Notes: a model not told the origin generated them from the sequence alone. A stretch of DNA of 44,826 nt from Methylobacterium sp. J-026 (GCF_022829585.1 NZ_JAKSYC010000322.1:1-44826), one strand, 5' to 3'; shown: positions 21,165 through 30,195, numbered from the stretch's first letter. Translations and numbers: made by a program.

Positions 21165-23327
21165 TCAGAACCGACCCGCGATTGTCAGGCGCACGGCGGT
21201 GGGCTCCACCGGGTGGAAGACGCGGTCGATCAGCCCCTCCGTGGGCTCGCCCGGCAGGCGCGAGACGTAGGCGTAGGTGATCTGGTCAGACTTGCTGTTC
21301 GTCAGGTTCAGCACGTCCAGCGAGACGCTGATGCCATTCTCGAAGTTGTAGCCGACCCGGCCGTTGAACAGCGCGGTCGGCCGCGAGCGGATGGAGTTGT
21401 CCTCGATCAGCGGCCGCGGTCCGAAATACCGGAACCGCAGCGAGCCGAACCAGCCGAGCGGTTCGCCGAAGGTGAGGCCCGCCGACGCGATCGTGGTGGG
21501 CGCCTCCGGCACCCGGTTACCGGCCGGATCGTAGTCGGAAAAGCGGGCGTTGGTGATCGTCAGGTCGCCCTCCAGTTGCAGCCAGGGCGTCACCGCGTAG
21601 CGGTTCGTCCATTCCACGCCGAAGCGCCGGGTTGGGCGGCTTGGCTCCGTCGTGCCGGTATCGCCCTGGAACAGGTTCTCCGAGGCGAAATCGAGCCGGA
21701 ACAGCGCGAGGCTCGTCTCCAGCCCGGCGATCGAGCGGTTGCGCAGGCCGATCTCGTAGCCGGTCGAGGGCACCAGGAACGGCGAGCGGGTGGTGTTGAA
21801 CAGCGAACTCGTCGGGTCGACCGTGGCGGTCACGCCGCGCACGTCGTTCGAGTGGAAGCCGCCGCCGTAATTCACGTAGAGCTCGGTGTCGAACCATGGT
21901 CCGAGGGTCAGGCCGAGCTTCGGGTTGACGATACCGTCGCGCGCTCGACCGGAATTGGCCGGCGTGTCCGAGACGACGCTCGCGTAGTAGCCATCGGCGC
22001 GGAAGCCGACACTGGTGCGCAACCAGTCGGTCCAGCGCACCCGGTTGTCGAAGTAGAAGGCGCCGCTCGTCTCCAGCACGCGGTCATCGAGCACGCCGGA
22101 GCGGTATTGCCGGTTCGTGGTGTTGAATAGGCCGACCCGGATGCTGTCGGTCCGCGTCTGCACGCCGATCTCGTTCTCCATCGGCAGCCCGAACAGATCG
22201 CCCTGGAAGATGTGCAGCGCCTCGCCGCCGCCGATGATGCGCTGGTCGAGCTGGTGGAACTGGTCGCCGTTGACCGGGTCGTTCAGGAAATAGGTGAAGT
22301 CGTTGAACAGGTTGAGTTGTGAGCGGATCACGTAGGCCGAGGCCCGCGTCACGCCGGTGTCGTCCGTCGCGCTGAACTTGCCCGAGAGCGAGACGCGCGA
22401 GGTATCGCCGCCGTCCGTAGGGTTGATCGTGCCGTAGCGGCCGATCAGCCCCTCGGTGACCGCGCGCTCGGGGATCTGGTTGGTCGCGGTCCAGCGGGCC
22501 GCATAGGCCATGCTGGTGACCGAGAAGCCGTCGAGCGGCGTGCCCTGGCTGTAGCGGGCGACCCCGTTGATCTTGCGCAGCGCGTCCGGGACGACCCACG
22601 GCCCATCGTAGACCTGCGCCTCGCCAGCCAGGAGCAGGTTGCCCTCGGCCAGCGGCACGGTGGTGATCGACAGGGCGCGCTTGTAGCCGAAGCTGCCGAT
22701 CGAGGTCAGCGCGACGTTCTTGGCGGTCGTATCGAGGTAGTCGATCCGGACCGAGCCCGCGGAGGCGAAGTCGCCGTCGCGCACGAAGTATGGCCCCTTG
22801 TGGAACTCCACGGCGCCGACGAGTTCGGGGATCAGGAAGTTGATGTCGGCGTAGCCCTGGCCGTGGGCATGGGTGCGCATGTTGAGCGGCATGCCGTCTA
22901 GGAACAGGGCGATATCGGTGCCGTGGTCGAGGTTGAAGCCGCGCAGGAAGAACTGGTTGGCTTTGCCCTCACCGGAGTGCTGGGTGACGATCAGGCCCGG
23001 CACCGCCTCCAGCACCTCACCGGGGCGGGTCACGGGGCGGCTGTTGAGCTGCGCACCCGTGATGACGCCGGAACTGGCGGCGGTCACGGGCGTGCTGATC
23101 CCGCCGATGCCGGTCGTCCCCCCGACGTAGCCTGCGCTGGCAGATGGACCGGCCTGCGGTGACGCCGCTGCCGCGGTCTCCGCGGTGACCGAGATCTCCT
23201 CCAGCGTCGTTTCGGTGGTTGCGGCACTGGGAATGGATCGGTCTTGAGCTACAGCCGCTGACGCTAGGACAGCGAGGCTGACGCCCGACAGGGTCGCGAG
23301 CGTTCGGGTGGTCGGACGATGAGACAC
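21165..23327 (-). CDS. TonB-dependent outer-membrane receptor under cobalamin riboswitch control
   Basis: A 720-residue TonB-dependent receptor: signal peptide (residues about 1-27), a possible TonB box (EEISVTAE, 43-50), a plug domain with RPGEVLEAVPGLIVTQHSGE and NQFFLRGFNLDHGTDIALFL, then a 22-strand-type barrel ending in the terminal Phe (AGRF). Such receptors import large or scarce substrates using energy from TonB-ExbBD. The upstream cobalamin riboswitch implies B12, another corrinoid, or cobalt as substrate, so it is functionally BtuB-like although the sequence is not a close BtuB match. The plug motif THAHGQGYADINFLIPELV marks a distinct receptor subgroup. GTG 23327 is chosen, with GAGG upstream and a good signal peptide. 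Confidence 0.85.
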   Translation of the reverse strand: MSHRPTTRTLATLSGVSLAVLASAAVAQDRSIPSAATTETTLEEISVTAETAAAASPQAGPSASAGYVGGTTGIGGISTPVTAASSGVITGAQLNSRPVTRPGEVLEAVPGLIVTQHSGEGKANQFFLRGFNLDHGTDIALFLDGMPLNMRTHAHGQGYADINFLIPELVGAVEFHKGPYFVRDGDFASAGSVRIDYLDTTAKNVALTSIGSFGYKRALSITTVPLAEGNLLLAGEAQVYDGPWVVPDALRKINGVARYSQGTPLDGFSVTSMAYAARWTATNQIPERAVTEGLIGRYGTINPTDGGDTSRVSLSGKFSATDDTGVTRASAYVIRSQLNLFNDFTYFLNDPVNGDQFHQLDQRIIGGGEALHIFQGDLFGLPMENEIGVQTRTDSIRVGLFNTTNRQYRSGVLDDRVLETSGAFYFDNRVRWTDWLRTSVGFRADGYYASVVSDTPANSGRARDGIVNPKLGLTLGPWFDTELYVNYGGGFHSNDVRGVTATVDPTSSLFNTTRSPFLVPSTGYEIGLRNRSIAGLETSLALFRLDFASENLFQGDTGTTEPSRPTRRFGVEWTNRYAVTPWLQLEGDLTITNARFSDYDPAGNRVPEAPTTIASAGLTFGEPLGWFGSLRFRYFGPRPLIEDNSIRSRPTALFNGRVGYNFENGISVSLDVLNLTNSKSDQITYAYVSRLPGEPTEGLIDRVFHPVEPTAVRLTIAGRF

Positions 23328-23450
23328 GGGACCTCGGGCGACGGCAGTGGCACGTCACCGCGAATGAAGCCTCGCCGATCGCGCACGGGCACGAGCGTCT
23401 CGGCACCCGCCAGGACACCCCGCCCGGCGCGTTTCGCGTGTGACCACGGC

Positions 23451-23621
23451 TGACGGCAGGTCTCCTGGCTCGCGGGTCGTCGCCCTCGCACCGTCTTCCC
23501 GGATGAGGCTCATCCAGTGACGCGGTGGTGCTGGGCTCGCCGCTTACAGTTGCGGGGGCAGCCGCGGCCTCGGAGCAAGCTCCTCACCGCGTTCCCTTTT
23601 GATCCCCGAGGGGAACCGTCA
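23451..23621 (-). ncRNA. Cobalamin (B12) riboswitch
   Basis: Read on the minus strand, the region carries the ordered conserved blocks of the cobalamin aptamer: GGGAACGCGGTGAG, the GCTGCCCCCGCAACTGTAAG core, GCGTCACTGG, CCGGGAAGACGG, then the B12 box AGGGCGACGACCCGCGAGCC and AGGAGACCTGCC. The ends pair: TGACGG at the 5' end with CCGTCA at the 3' end, a perfect P1 stem (23621-23616 with 23456-23451). It lies 123 nt upstream of the TonB receptor start. Riboswitches of this class turn expression off when adenosylcobalamin is abundant. Confidence 0.95.
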
Positions 23622-23626
23622 CGGTC

Positions 23627-23656
23627 AGGCTAGGTGATCGGCCGACACTCGGTCAA
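23627..23656 (-). promoter_or_regulatory. Predicted promoter of the riboswitch-receptor transcript
   Basis: On the minus strand TTGACC (23656-23651) and TAGCCT (23632-23627) are spaced by 18 nt. The start site would be at about 23620, exactly where the riboswitch P1 stem begins, which supports the call. Confidence 0.5.
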
Positions 23657-24131
23657 CGCGACGAGACGGGTTCCTGTGGTGTGTGCCCTTTTGGCTGCAT
23701 TCCGGAAATCGCCTTTGCGAGTGGCCGATCGCTGCCGATGGGACTAGAACAGGCTCATGCCGGGGTCCGCTTCCGGATGTCGAGCCAACTTCCGCTGTCC
23801 CCCCTGAGCCGAAGTTGATTGAGGTCCGGCGAACGACTGCTTTGGAGAAACGCAAACGACGTTCCCGGCGGCTGGGTTGGGTCGCGAGCAGTCATTACAT
23901 GCTTAAGCTAATTGGGTTCAGGCTTTAGGAAGCTGGTTGGATCGAAGCTCGGCCCGACCGTCTTTGCGAGCGGCGCGAAGCCATCCAGTCGGCGCCACGC
24001 TCACGAAGGTCCCGCTGCCCTAAGTTGCCTCGCTCCGCTCGCAAAGACGGCGTTCTGTAACGACGTCCTCGAACCGCGAGCGGCATCTTGGAGATGCCGC
24101 CAAAGGCAGTCATACGCCGTACGCCCATGAC
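23657..24131. other. Non-coding stretch with repeat remnants
   Basis: About 475 bp between the divergent receptor and kinase genes with no convincing gene; short open frames here have no family features and unusual composition (lower GC than neighbours around 23800-23935). It contains a degenerate copy of a TCCGCTTCCGG-type intergenic repeat near 23770-23815 and the clear inverted-repeat element at 23958-24050. Confidence 0.5.
23958..24050. repeat. Dispersed palindromic element with CCGTCTTTGCGAGCG arms
   Basis: CCGTCTTTGCGAGCG (23958-23972) and CGCTCGCAAAGACGG (24036-24050) are perfect 15-bp reverse complements 93 bp apart end to end, with GCGCGAAGCCATCCAG following the left arm. The left-arm sequence resembles a repeat widely scattered between genes in alphaproteobacteria. 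It lies just upstream of the hybrid kinase gene. Confidence 0.6.
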
Positions 24132-26237
24132 ATGCTGCATTCCGAACTCGTGACCGACCCCCTCTCCTTCCTCGCCGGCGGCGGCGAAGCGGCGCGCATG
24201 ATCCGCGCGCGCGACTGGACCGGCCACCCCCTCGGCCCCCCGGAGACCTGGCCGGCGGAGTTCCGGGCGGCGCTCTCGCTCGTGCTCAACTCGCCGGAAT
24301 CGATGATCCTGGCCTGGGGGCCCGATCTCCATTTCTTCTTCAACGACACCTACTTCCCGCTGCTGGGGCCACGGCTGCCCTGGGCCATGGGGGCGCGGTT
24401 CGACGCCGTCTGGGCCGATGCCTGGGAGCAGGCCGGGCCGATCATCGCGGCCGCCCTGGAGGGCCGGCCGGAGCGGTTCGTCGACCTGCCGTGGCAGCTC
24501 GACACCGACCGGGGTGCCCGGGAGACGTGGTGGACCTTCTCGTATTCGCGGGTGCTCGATGCCGCGGGCGGTGTCGCCGGGCTGTTCATCCTCACCAACG
24601 AGACCACCGGGCGGGTGCTGGCCGACGCCGCCCTCACCGAGAGCCGGGCCCAGCTCGAGACCGCGCTTGCGGAACTCGGCAGCCTCAACGCCACCCTGGC
24701 GCAGCAGGTCGCGGAGCGGACCGCCGACCGCAACGCCCTGTGGACGCTCTCCTCCGACATGATGCTCCGCTGCCTGTTCGACGGCACGATCACCGCAGTG
24801 AACCCGGCCTGGACCGAGGTGCTGGGCTGGGGCGCGGACGCCCTCGTCGGCACCAAGCTGATCGACTTCGTCCACCCGGACGATCTGGCGCGCACGATCG
24901 CGGGGGCGGAGCAGCTCTCGGCGGGCGAGCGCCTCGCGCGCTTCGACAACCGCTACCGCCACCGGGACGGCAGCTACCGCTGGATCAGCTGGGCGGCCCG
25001 GCCCGGCGACGGCGTGATCAACGCGGTCGGGCGCGACTTCACCGCCGAGCGCGAGCGCGCCGACGCCCTGGCGGCCGCCGAGGAGGCCCTGCGGCAATCG
25101 CAGAAGATGGAGGCGGTGGGCCAGCTCACCGGCGGCCTCGCCCACGATTTCAACAACCTGCTGGCCGGCATCTCCGGCTCGCTGGAGCTGATCCAGACCC
25201 GGCTCAGCCAGGGCCGGATGATGGATGTCGACCGCTACATCAACGCGGCCCAGGGCGCGTCCAAGCGCGCCGCCGCCCTGACGCACCGGCTGCTCGCCTT
25301 CTCGCGCCGCCAGACCCTCGACCCGAAGCCCACCGACGTGAACCGCCTCGTCGCCGGCATGGAGGAGCTGATCCGGCGCACCGTGGGACCGGCGGTGGTC
25401 GTTGAGGTGATCGCCGCCCCCGGCCTGTGGCTGACCCTGGTCGACCCGCCGCAGCTCGAGAACGCGCTGCTCAACCTGTGCATCAACGCCCGGGACGCGA
25501 TGCCCGAGGGCGGGCGCATCACCATCGAGACCGCCAATGCCCGGCTGGACGCGCCCGCCGCCCGGCACCACGACATGCCGCCGGGGCCGTATCTCTCGCT
25601 CTGCGTCGCCGATACCGGCACCGGCATGGCGCCGGAGATCGTCGACCGGGTGTTCGAGCCGTTCTTCACCACCAAGCCGCTGGGGCAGGGCACCGGCCTC
25701 GGCCTGTCGATGATCTACGGCTTCGCGCAGCAATCGGGCGGCCAGGTGCGGATCGTCTCGGAGGTCGGCCGGGGCACCACGGTCTGCCTCCACCTGCCCC
25801 GCCACGCCGGCGCGGTGCCGGAGGAGGAGGCGCACGCGGCGATCGGCGCACCGCCCCGCGCCGCGCCGGGGGAGACCGTCCTGGTCGTCGACGACGAGCC
25901 CACCGTCCGGATGCTGGTGACGGAGGTGCTGGAGGATCTCGGCTACACGGCGATCGAGGCCGCCGACGGGGGCGCCGGCCTCAAGGTCCTGCAATCGGAC
26001 GTGCGCATCGACCTGCTGGTCACCGATGTCGGGCTGCCCGGCGGCATGAACGGCCGCCAGATGGCCGAGGCCGGCCGGGAGAAGCGCCCGGGGCTCAAGG
26101 TGCTGTTCATCACCGGCTACGCGGAGGCGACGGTGCTCGGCAGCGGCCAGCTCGCCCCCGGCATGCAGGTGATCACCAAGCCGTTCGTGGTCGAGGTGCT
26201 GGGGGCGCGCATCCGCGAGATGATCGGGACGGCTTGA
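24132..26237 (+). CDS. PAS-domain hybrid histidine kinase with receiver
   Basis: A 701-residue soluble hybrid sensor kinase with no membrane helices. An N-terminal PAS-like domain (about 30-165; LILAWGPDLHFFFND, typical of PAS domains in Methylobacterium kinases) leads through a coiled coil to a second PAS domain (about 200-310; PAWTEVLGWGADALVG, FVHPDDL). Then come HisKA with the phosphoacceptor His338 (GLAHDFNNLLAGISG), HATPase_c with an N-box near 448 (NLCINARDAMPEG), GTGMAPEI and GQGTGLGLSM, and a C-terminal receiver with phosphoacceptor Asp632 (LLVTDVGLPGG). The signal is unknown. The start is a TTG at 24132 in this reading; an alternative slightly downstream cannot be excluded. No cognate regulator is adjacent. 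Confidence 0.85.
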   Translation: MLHSELVTDPLSFLAGGGEAARMIRARDWTGHPLGPPETWPAEFRAALSLVLNSPESMILAWGPDLHFFFNDTYFPLLGPRLPWAMGARFDAVWADAWEQAGPIIAAALEGRPERFVDLPWQLDTDRGARETWWTFSYSRVLDAAGGVAGLFILTNETTGRVLADAALTESRAQLETALAELGSLNATLAQQVAERTADRNALWTLSSDMMLRCLFDGTITAVNPAWTEVLGWGADALVGTKLIDFVHPDDLARTIAGAEQLSAGERLARFDNRYRHRDGSYRWISWAARPGDGVINAVGRDFTAERERADALAAAEEALRQSQKMEAVGQLTGGLAHDFNNLLAGISGSLELIQTRLSQGRMMDVDRYINAAQGASKRAAALTHRLLAFSRRQTLDPKPTDVNRLVAGMEELIRRTVGPAVVVEVIAAPGLWLTLVDPPQLENALLNLCINARDAMPEGGRITIETANARLDAPAARHHDMPPGPYLSLCVADTGTGMAPEIVDRVFEPFFTTKPLGQGTGLGLSMIYGFAQQSGGQVRIVSEVGRGTTVCLHLPRHAGAVPEEEAHAAIGAPPRAAPGETVLVVDDEPTVRMLVTEVLEDLGYTAIEAADGGAGLKVLQSDVRIDLLVTDVGLPGGMNGRQMAEAGREKRPGLKVLFITGYAEATVLGSGQLAPGMQVITKPFVVEVLGARIREMIGTA

Positions 26238-26292
26238 CCGCGCGGCCGGATCGGGCCTCATCGGCACGAAAGGCCGGGGAGGAGAGAACGCG

Positions 26293-27264
26293 ATGCGGGC
26301 GCTGCTGTGCACGAGGCTCGACGGGCCGGAGCATCTGGAGATCGCCGCGCGGCCCGATCCGGTCCCGGGGCCCGGGCAGGCCCTGGTGCGGATCCGGCTG
26401 GCGGCGCTGAACTTCTTCGACACGCTGATCGTGGCCGGGCGCTACCAGGTGAAGCCGCCGCTGCCGTTCTCGCCGGGCGGCGAAGGGGTCGGCGTGGTCG
26501 AGGCGCTGGGGGAGGGGGCCTCCGGCGTCGCCGTGGGCGACCGGGTGATCGTCCATGCCGGGCACGGCTGCTGCGCCGAGCGGATCGCGATCGATGCCGG
26601 CCGGCTCACGCCGGTGCCGGACGGGGTGCCGGACGAACAGGCGGCCGGGCTCACCATCACCTACGGCACCTCGCTCCATGCGCTGGCCAACCGGGCGTGC
26701 CTGCAGCCCGGGGAGTGGCTCGCGGTGCTCGGCGCCTCCGGGGGCGTTGGCCTCGCCGCCGTGGAACTCGGACGGCTGATGGGCGCCCGGGTCATCGCCT
26801 GCGCCTCCTCGGAGGAGAAGCTCGCGGTCGCCCGGGCCCACGGGGCCGAGGCGGGCCTGGTCTACGATCCCGCGACCCTGAAGGACGACCTGCGCCGGAT
26901 CTCCGGGGGCGGGGTCGACGTGGTCTACGACGCCGTCGGCGACGCCTATGCGGAGCCGGCCCTGCGGGCGCTTGGCTGGCGCGGGCGCTACCTCGTGGTC
27001 GGCTTCGCGGCCGGCGGCATCCCGCGGCTGCCGCTCAACCTGATGCTCCTGAAGGAGCTCGACGTGCAGGGCGTCCACTGGGGCGCCTTCCTGGATCGCG
27101 AGCCGGAGGCGCACCGGGCCGACCAGCGCCGGCTCCTCGACTGGGTCGCCGAGGGCAAGCTCACCGCGCAGGTGCATGGCACCTACCCCCTGGCGGAGTT
27201 CCCCGAGGCCTTCGGCCTGCTGACCCGGCGGGCGGCGGTGGGCAAGGTGCTGCTGCAGCCCTGA
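26293..27264 (+). CDS. NADPH:quinone oxidoreductase family protein (MDR, zinc-free)
   Basis: A 323-residue member of the medium-chain dehydrogenase/reductase superfamily, quinone-oxidoreductase branch. It has the N-terminal catalytic fold (ALNFFDTLIVAGRY, PFSPGGEGVGVVEALGEG, GDRV) and the Rossmann NAD(P)-binding motif GASGGVGLAAVELG (about 150-163). Zinc-ligand cysteines are absent, as is normal for QOR-type enzymes. It probably reduces quinones or enones with NADPH in the cytoplasm; the substrate is unknown. ATG 26293 is preceded by GGAGGAGAG. It converges on the adenosine kinase gene with only a 4-nt gap. Confidence 0.9.
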   Translation: MRALLCTRLDGPEHLEIAARPDPVPGPGQALVRIRLAALNFFDTLIVAGRYQVKPPLPFSPGGEGVGVVEALGEGASGVAVGDRVIVHAGHGCCAERIAIDAGRLTPVPDGVPDEQAAGLTITYGTSLHALANRACLQPGEWLAVLGASGGVGLAAVELGRLMGARVIACASSEEKLAVARAHGAEAGLVYDPATLKDDLRRISGGGVDVVYDAVGDAYAEPALRALGWRGRYLVVGFAAGGIPRLPLNLMLLKELDVQGVHWGAFLDREPEAHRADQRRLLDWVAEGKLTAQVHGTYPLAEFPEAFGLLTRRAAVGKVLLQP

Positions 27265-27268
27265 CGCC

Positions 27269-28282
27269 TCAGAGCAGACCGCGCTCCCGGGCGAGGCCGA
27301 CCAGATCGGCCTGCGGGCGGGCGCCGATATGCTGGATCACCTCGGCCGCCGCCAGGGCGCCGAGGCGGGCGCTGGCGACGTTGTCGAGGCCACGGGCGTG
27401 GCCGGCCAGGAAGCCGGCCGCGAACAGGTCGCCGGCCCCGGTCGTGTCCACCACCCCGTGCACCGGGCTCGCCTCGACGGCGCGAACCTCGCCGCCCTGC
27501 ACCACCAGGGCGCCGTCCGCCGAGCGGGTGACGAGGCCGAGCAGGTGCCGGCCCCGGGCGTTGCGCTCGTCGCGCAGCGCCGCCACAGCGGCCTCGGGAT
27601 CGTCGGTCTGGTAGAGGCTCTGGAGCTCGCCCATGTTGGCGAACAGGATGTCGACGCTGCCGTCGCGCACGAGGCCCAGGAACTCGTCCCGGTAGCGGCC
27701 GACGCAGAACGCGTCCGACAGGGTCAGCGCCACGGCGTTGCCGGCCTGGTGGGCGATCTCGGCGGCCTTGCGGAAGGCCTCCTTGGCGGCGGGCGGATCC
27801 CAGAGATAGCCTTCGAGATAGACCACCCGCGCGGAACTCACGAGGGCCTTGTCGACATCGTCCGGGCCGAGTCCCTGGCAGGCGCCGAGATAGGTGCTCA
27901 TGGTGCGCTCGCCGTCCGGCGTCACCAGGATGAGGCAGCGGGCCGTGGCCGGCCCGTCCTTCGCCTCCGGGACGGTGAAGTCGACCCCGGTGGCCTTGAG
28001 GTCATGGCCGAACAGGCCGCCGAGCGCGTCGTCCCGGACCTTGCCGACGAAGCCGGTCCTGGCGCCGAGGAGCGCCGCCCCGACCGCGGTGTTCGCCCCC
28101 GAGCCGCCCGACACGATCGTGGCCTGTCCCATGGCCTGGAACAGGGCCTCCGCCCGGGGCTCGTCGATGAGCTGCATCGCGCCCTTGGTGACGCCCTGTT
28201 CGGCCAGGAAGGCGTCGTCGGCGCGGGCGATCACGTCGACGATGGCGTTGCCGAGCACGAGGAGATCGAGGGAGGCTGTCAT
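27269..28282 (-). CDS. Adenosine kinase, PfkB family
   Basis: A 337-residue PfkB-family sugar kinase of the bacterial adenosine-kinase type, phosphorylating adenosine to AMP in purine salvage; it also removes adenosine formed from S-adenosylhomocysteine. PfkB motifs are VSGGSGANTAVGAALLG (motif 1, about 58-74) and DTTGAGDLFAAGFLAG (motif 2, about 290-305, with the catalytic Asp of GAGD). The length and the N-terminal LLVLGNAIVDVIARAD agree with the family. ATG 28282 is chosen. Confidence 0.9.
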   Translation of the reverse strand: MTASLDLLVLGNAIVDVIARADDAFLAEQGVTKGAMQLIDEPRAEALFQAMGQATIVSGGSGANTAVGAALLGARTGFVGKVRDDALGGLFGHDLKATGVDFTVPEAKDGPATARCLILVTPDGERTMSTYLGACQGLGPDDVDKALVSSARVVYLEGYLWDPPAAKEAFRKAAEIAHQAGNAVALTLSDAFCVGRYRDEFLGLVRDGSVDILFANMGELQSLYQTDDPEAAVAALRDERNARGRHLLGLVTRSADGALVVQGGEVRAVEASPVHGVVDTTGAGDLFAAGFLAGHARGLDNVASARLGALAAAEVIQHIGARPQADLVGLARERGLL

Positions 28283-28334
28283 CGGGGCGTCCTGATTGGC
28301 GTTCTCGACGCTGTGGCATCCGCCTCGGGTGGGA

Positions 28335-28502
28335 TCAAGCCGCGGGATCTGCGGGGGGCGGCAGATCGGCGAACAGATCGGCGACGGGCAGGCGCAGGCC
28401 GGGCGGCCTCAGGTCCAGCATGCCCGCCGAGACGATATGGGTCTCGACCCCCCGCCCTTGCCCGCGGCGATGATGGATCCGGCATCGCGCGGCGGCCGGC
28501 AT
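28335..28502 (-). CDS. Possible small protein coupled to the MFS gene
   Basis: A 55-codon frame starts at ATG 28502, overlapping the upstream MFS stop (TGATG). Its C-terminal part (THIVSAGMLDLRPPGLRLPV, then ADLFADLPPP) looks less like random GC-rich sequence than its neighbours and could be a decayed gene end. No family is recognised. It may be non-coding. Confidence 0.25.
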   Translation of the reverse strand: MPAAARCRIHHRRGQGRGVETHIVSAGMLDLRPPGLRLPVADLFADLPPPADPAA

Positions 28503-29911
28503 CACCCCGCGATCTTCTCCAGCGCCACGTCGCGGGTGCGCGGCCCGAGCAGGCCCACGAGCAGCCCGGCCACCAGCATCGCCGCGGAGATGAACAGGAA
28601 CACCCCCGGGGTGCCGGCCTCGCGCAGAACGAAGGCGATGACGAACCCCGTGAAGATCGCCGAGAAGCGGCTCCAGGAATAGACGAAGCCCACCGCCCGG
28701 GCGCGGATGCCGGTGGGGAACAGTTCGGCCTGATAGGCGTGGAAACTGTACGACATCACGTTGGAGGCGAGCGTCAGCCCGATCCCCAGCGCCACGATGG
28801 CGCCGACTTCCCGGGTCCGCGCGAAGGCCAGCCCGCAGGCGATGTAGACGAGGGCGGCGGCCACGATGACGTGCTTGCGCTCGAACCGATCGGCGATGGC
28901 GAGGCCGATCAGCGGCCCGATCGGGGCGGCGAGCGCGATCAGCGCCGTGTAGGCGAGGCTTGAGGTCACCGTGATGCCCTGCGCCACCAGCAGGGTCGGC
29001 ACCCAGTTGGCGAAGCCGTAGAAGCCCACCGTCTGGAAGACGTTGAAGCCCGCCATCATCAGCGCCCGGCGCCGGTAGGGCGGCCTCCACAGGTCGCGGA
29101 AGGCGCCGCGCGGATGGACCGGGTCCGGCGCCGCCGGCGGCGGCAGCGGCCGGCCGGTCTCGGCGGCGATCTGCGCCTCCAGCCTCCGCAGGATCGCCTC
29201 GGCCTCCGCCAGCCGTCCGTGCTCCACGAGCCAGCGCGGACTCTCCGGAAGGCCCGCGCGCATCCACCAGACCACGAGGGCCGCCGAGGCGCCGATCAGC
29301 ACGACCCAGCGCCAGCCGTCGATGCCGAGCGGGGCCGTCGGGATCAGCAGGTAGGACAGGAACGCCACCACCGGCACCGCGGTGAAGCCGATGCCCTGAC
29401 ACAGGGCGAAGGCGCGGCCGCGGATCGCCTTCGGCACCAGTTCCGAGAGGTAGCTGCCGATCGTCACCATCTCCAGGCCGAGGCCGATCCCGGCGACGAG
29501 CCGCCAAAGGTTGAGCCCGAACGCCTCGGTCTGGCAGGCCATCGCGACATTGGCCGCCGTGTAGGCGAGGAGCGACCCCGTGAAGATCGCCCGGCGCCCG
29601 AACCGGTCGGCGAGCCAGCCGCACGCCAGGGTGCCGATGAACAGCCCGGTGAACAGGGCGGCCACGAAGCTCGCGACCCCGCTCGCCCCGAACAGGCCGG
29701 GCGTGGTCGGCGTGAGGATCCCGGCCCTCACCAGCCCCGGGGCGACGTAGCCGGTGAACAGCAGGTCGTAGAGTTCGAAGAAGAAGCCGAGGCCCAGCAG
29801 CGCCACGAGGCGCCAGATCGTCCGCGTCGCGGGCAGGCGGTCCAGGCGGGCGAGGAGGGTGCCGGGATCGAGATCGCTGGCCGACACCCGTGCCGCCGTG
29901 ATCGTCGCCAT
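28502..29911 (-). CDS. MFS transporter, sugar/organic-acid porter-like
   Basis: A 469-residue MFS carrier with 12 predicted helices and a cytoplasmic loop between helices 6 and 7 (about residues 225-275). Signature pieces: LGFFFELYDLLFTGYVAPG in helix 1 (acidic residue in the membrane), the loop motif ADRFGRRAIF after helix 2, LSELVPKAIRGRAFA, GLPESPRWLV, and ADRFERKHVIV in the second half. These fit the sugar-porter/aromatic-acid-type MFS groups; the substrate cannot be told from sequence. ATG 29911 is chosen. No regulator or catabolic genes are adjacent. Confidence 0.85.
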   Translation of the reverse strand: MATITAARVSASDLDPGTLLARLDRLPATRTIWRLVALLGLGFFFELYDLLFTGYVAPGLVRAGILTPTTPGLFGASGVASFVAALFTGLFIGTLACGWLADRFGRRAIFTGSLLAYTAANVAMACQTEAFGLNLWRLVAGIGLGLEMVTIGSYLSELVPKAIRGRAFALCQGIGFTAVPVVAFLSYLLIPTAPLGIDGWRWVVLIGASAALVVWWMRAGLPESPRWLVEHGRLAEAEAILRRLEAQIAAETGRPLPPPAAPDPVHPRGAFRDLWRPPYRRRALMMAGFNVFQTVGFYGFANWVPTLLVAQGITVTSSLAYTALIALAAPIGPLIGLAIADRFERKHVIVAAALVYIACGLAFARTREVGAIVALGIGLTLASNVMSYSFHAYQAELFPTGIRARAVGFVYSWSRFSAIFTGFVIAFVLREAGTPGVFLFISAAMLVAGLLVGLLGPRTRDVALEKIAG

Positions 29912-30057
29912 GGTGCCACGTCCCCCTCAGGCGCCGGATCGACGCCCCGGCGCAGTGCCGCGGAACCCTCCGCGGCGCAAGCTGCGCCTCAGAGCCTGCT
30001 TGACTGCGCGGTTGCCATCGCGTGCCGGTCTTGACCGAGGTGTCTCCCGTCTCGGCC

Positions 30058-30164
30058 GCATCCTGAGATGCTGCGCAGCGCCTCGAAGGCGGCCTCCAGG
30101 GATCGCGCGGCGGGCGGGAGACCTCTTATCGAGGTCGCCGCTCCGCTACGCCACCTCAGGATGC
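30058..30164. repeat. Dispersed palindromic intergenic element (CATCCTGAG type)
   Basis: GCATCCTGAG (30058-30067) and CTCAGGATGC (30155-30164) are perfect 10-bp inverted ends. Inside are CGCCTCGAAGG and CGCTCCGCTACGCC, typical of a common alphaproteobacterial intergenic repeat. It fills the gap between glutaminase and MFS genes, which lie on the same strand. Confidence 0.6.
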
Positions 30165-30195
30165 GGTCGAAACGAGAGACCGGTCAAACCGGCCC

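Noticed and set aside
23683..23928. 81-codon open frame between the receptor and the kinase
   Set aside because: No motif, no ribosome-binding site, and it overlaps degenerate repeat sequence.
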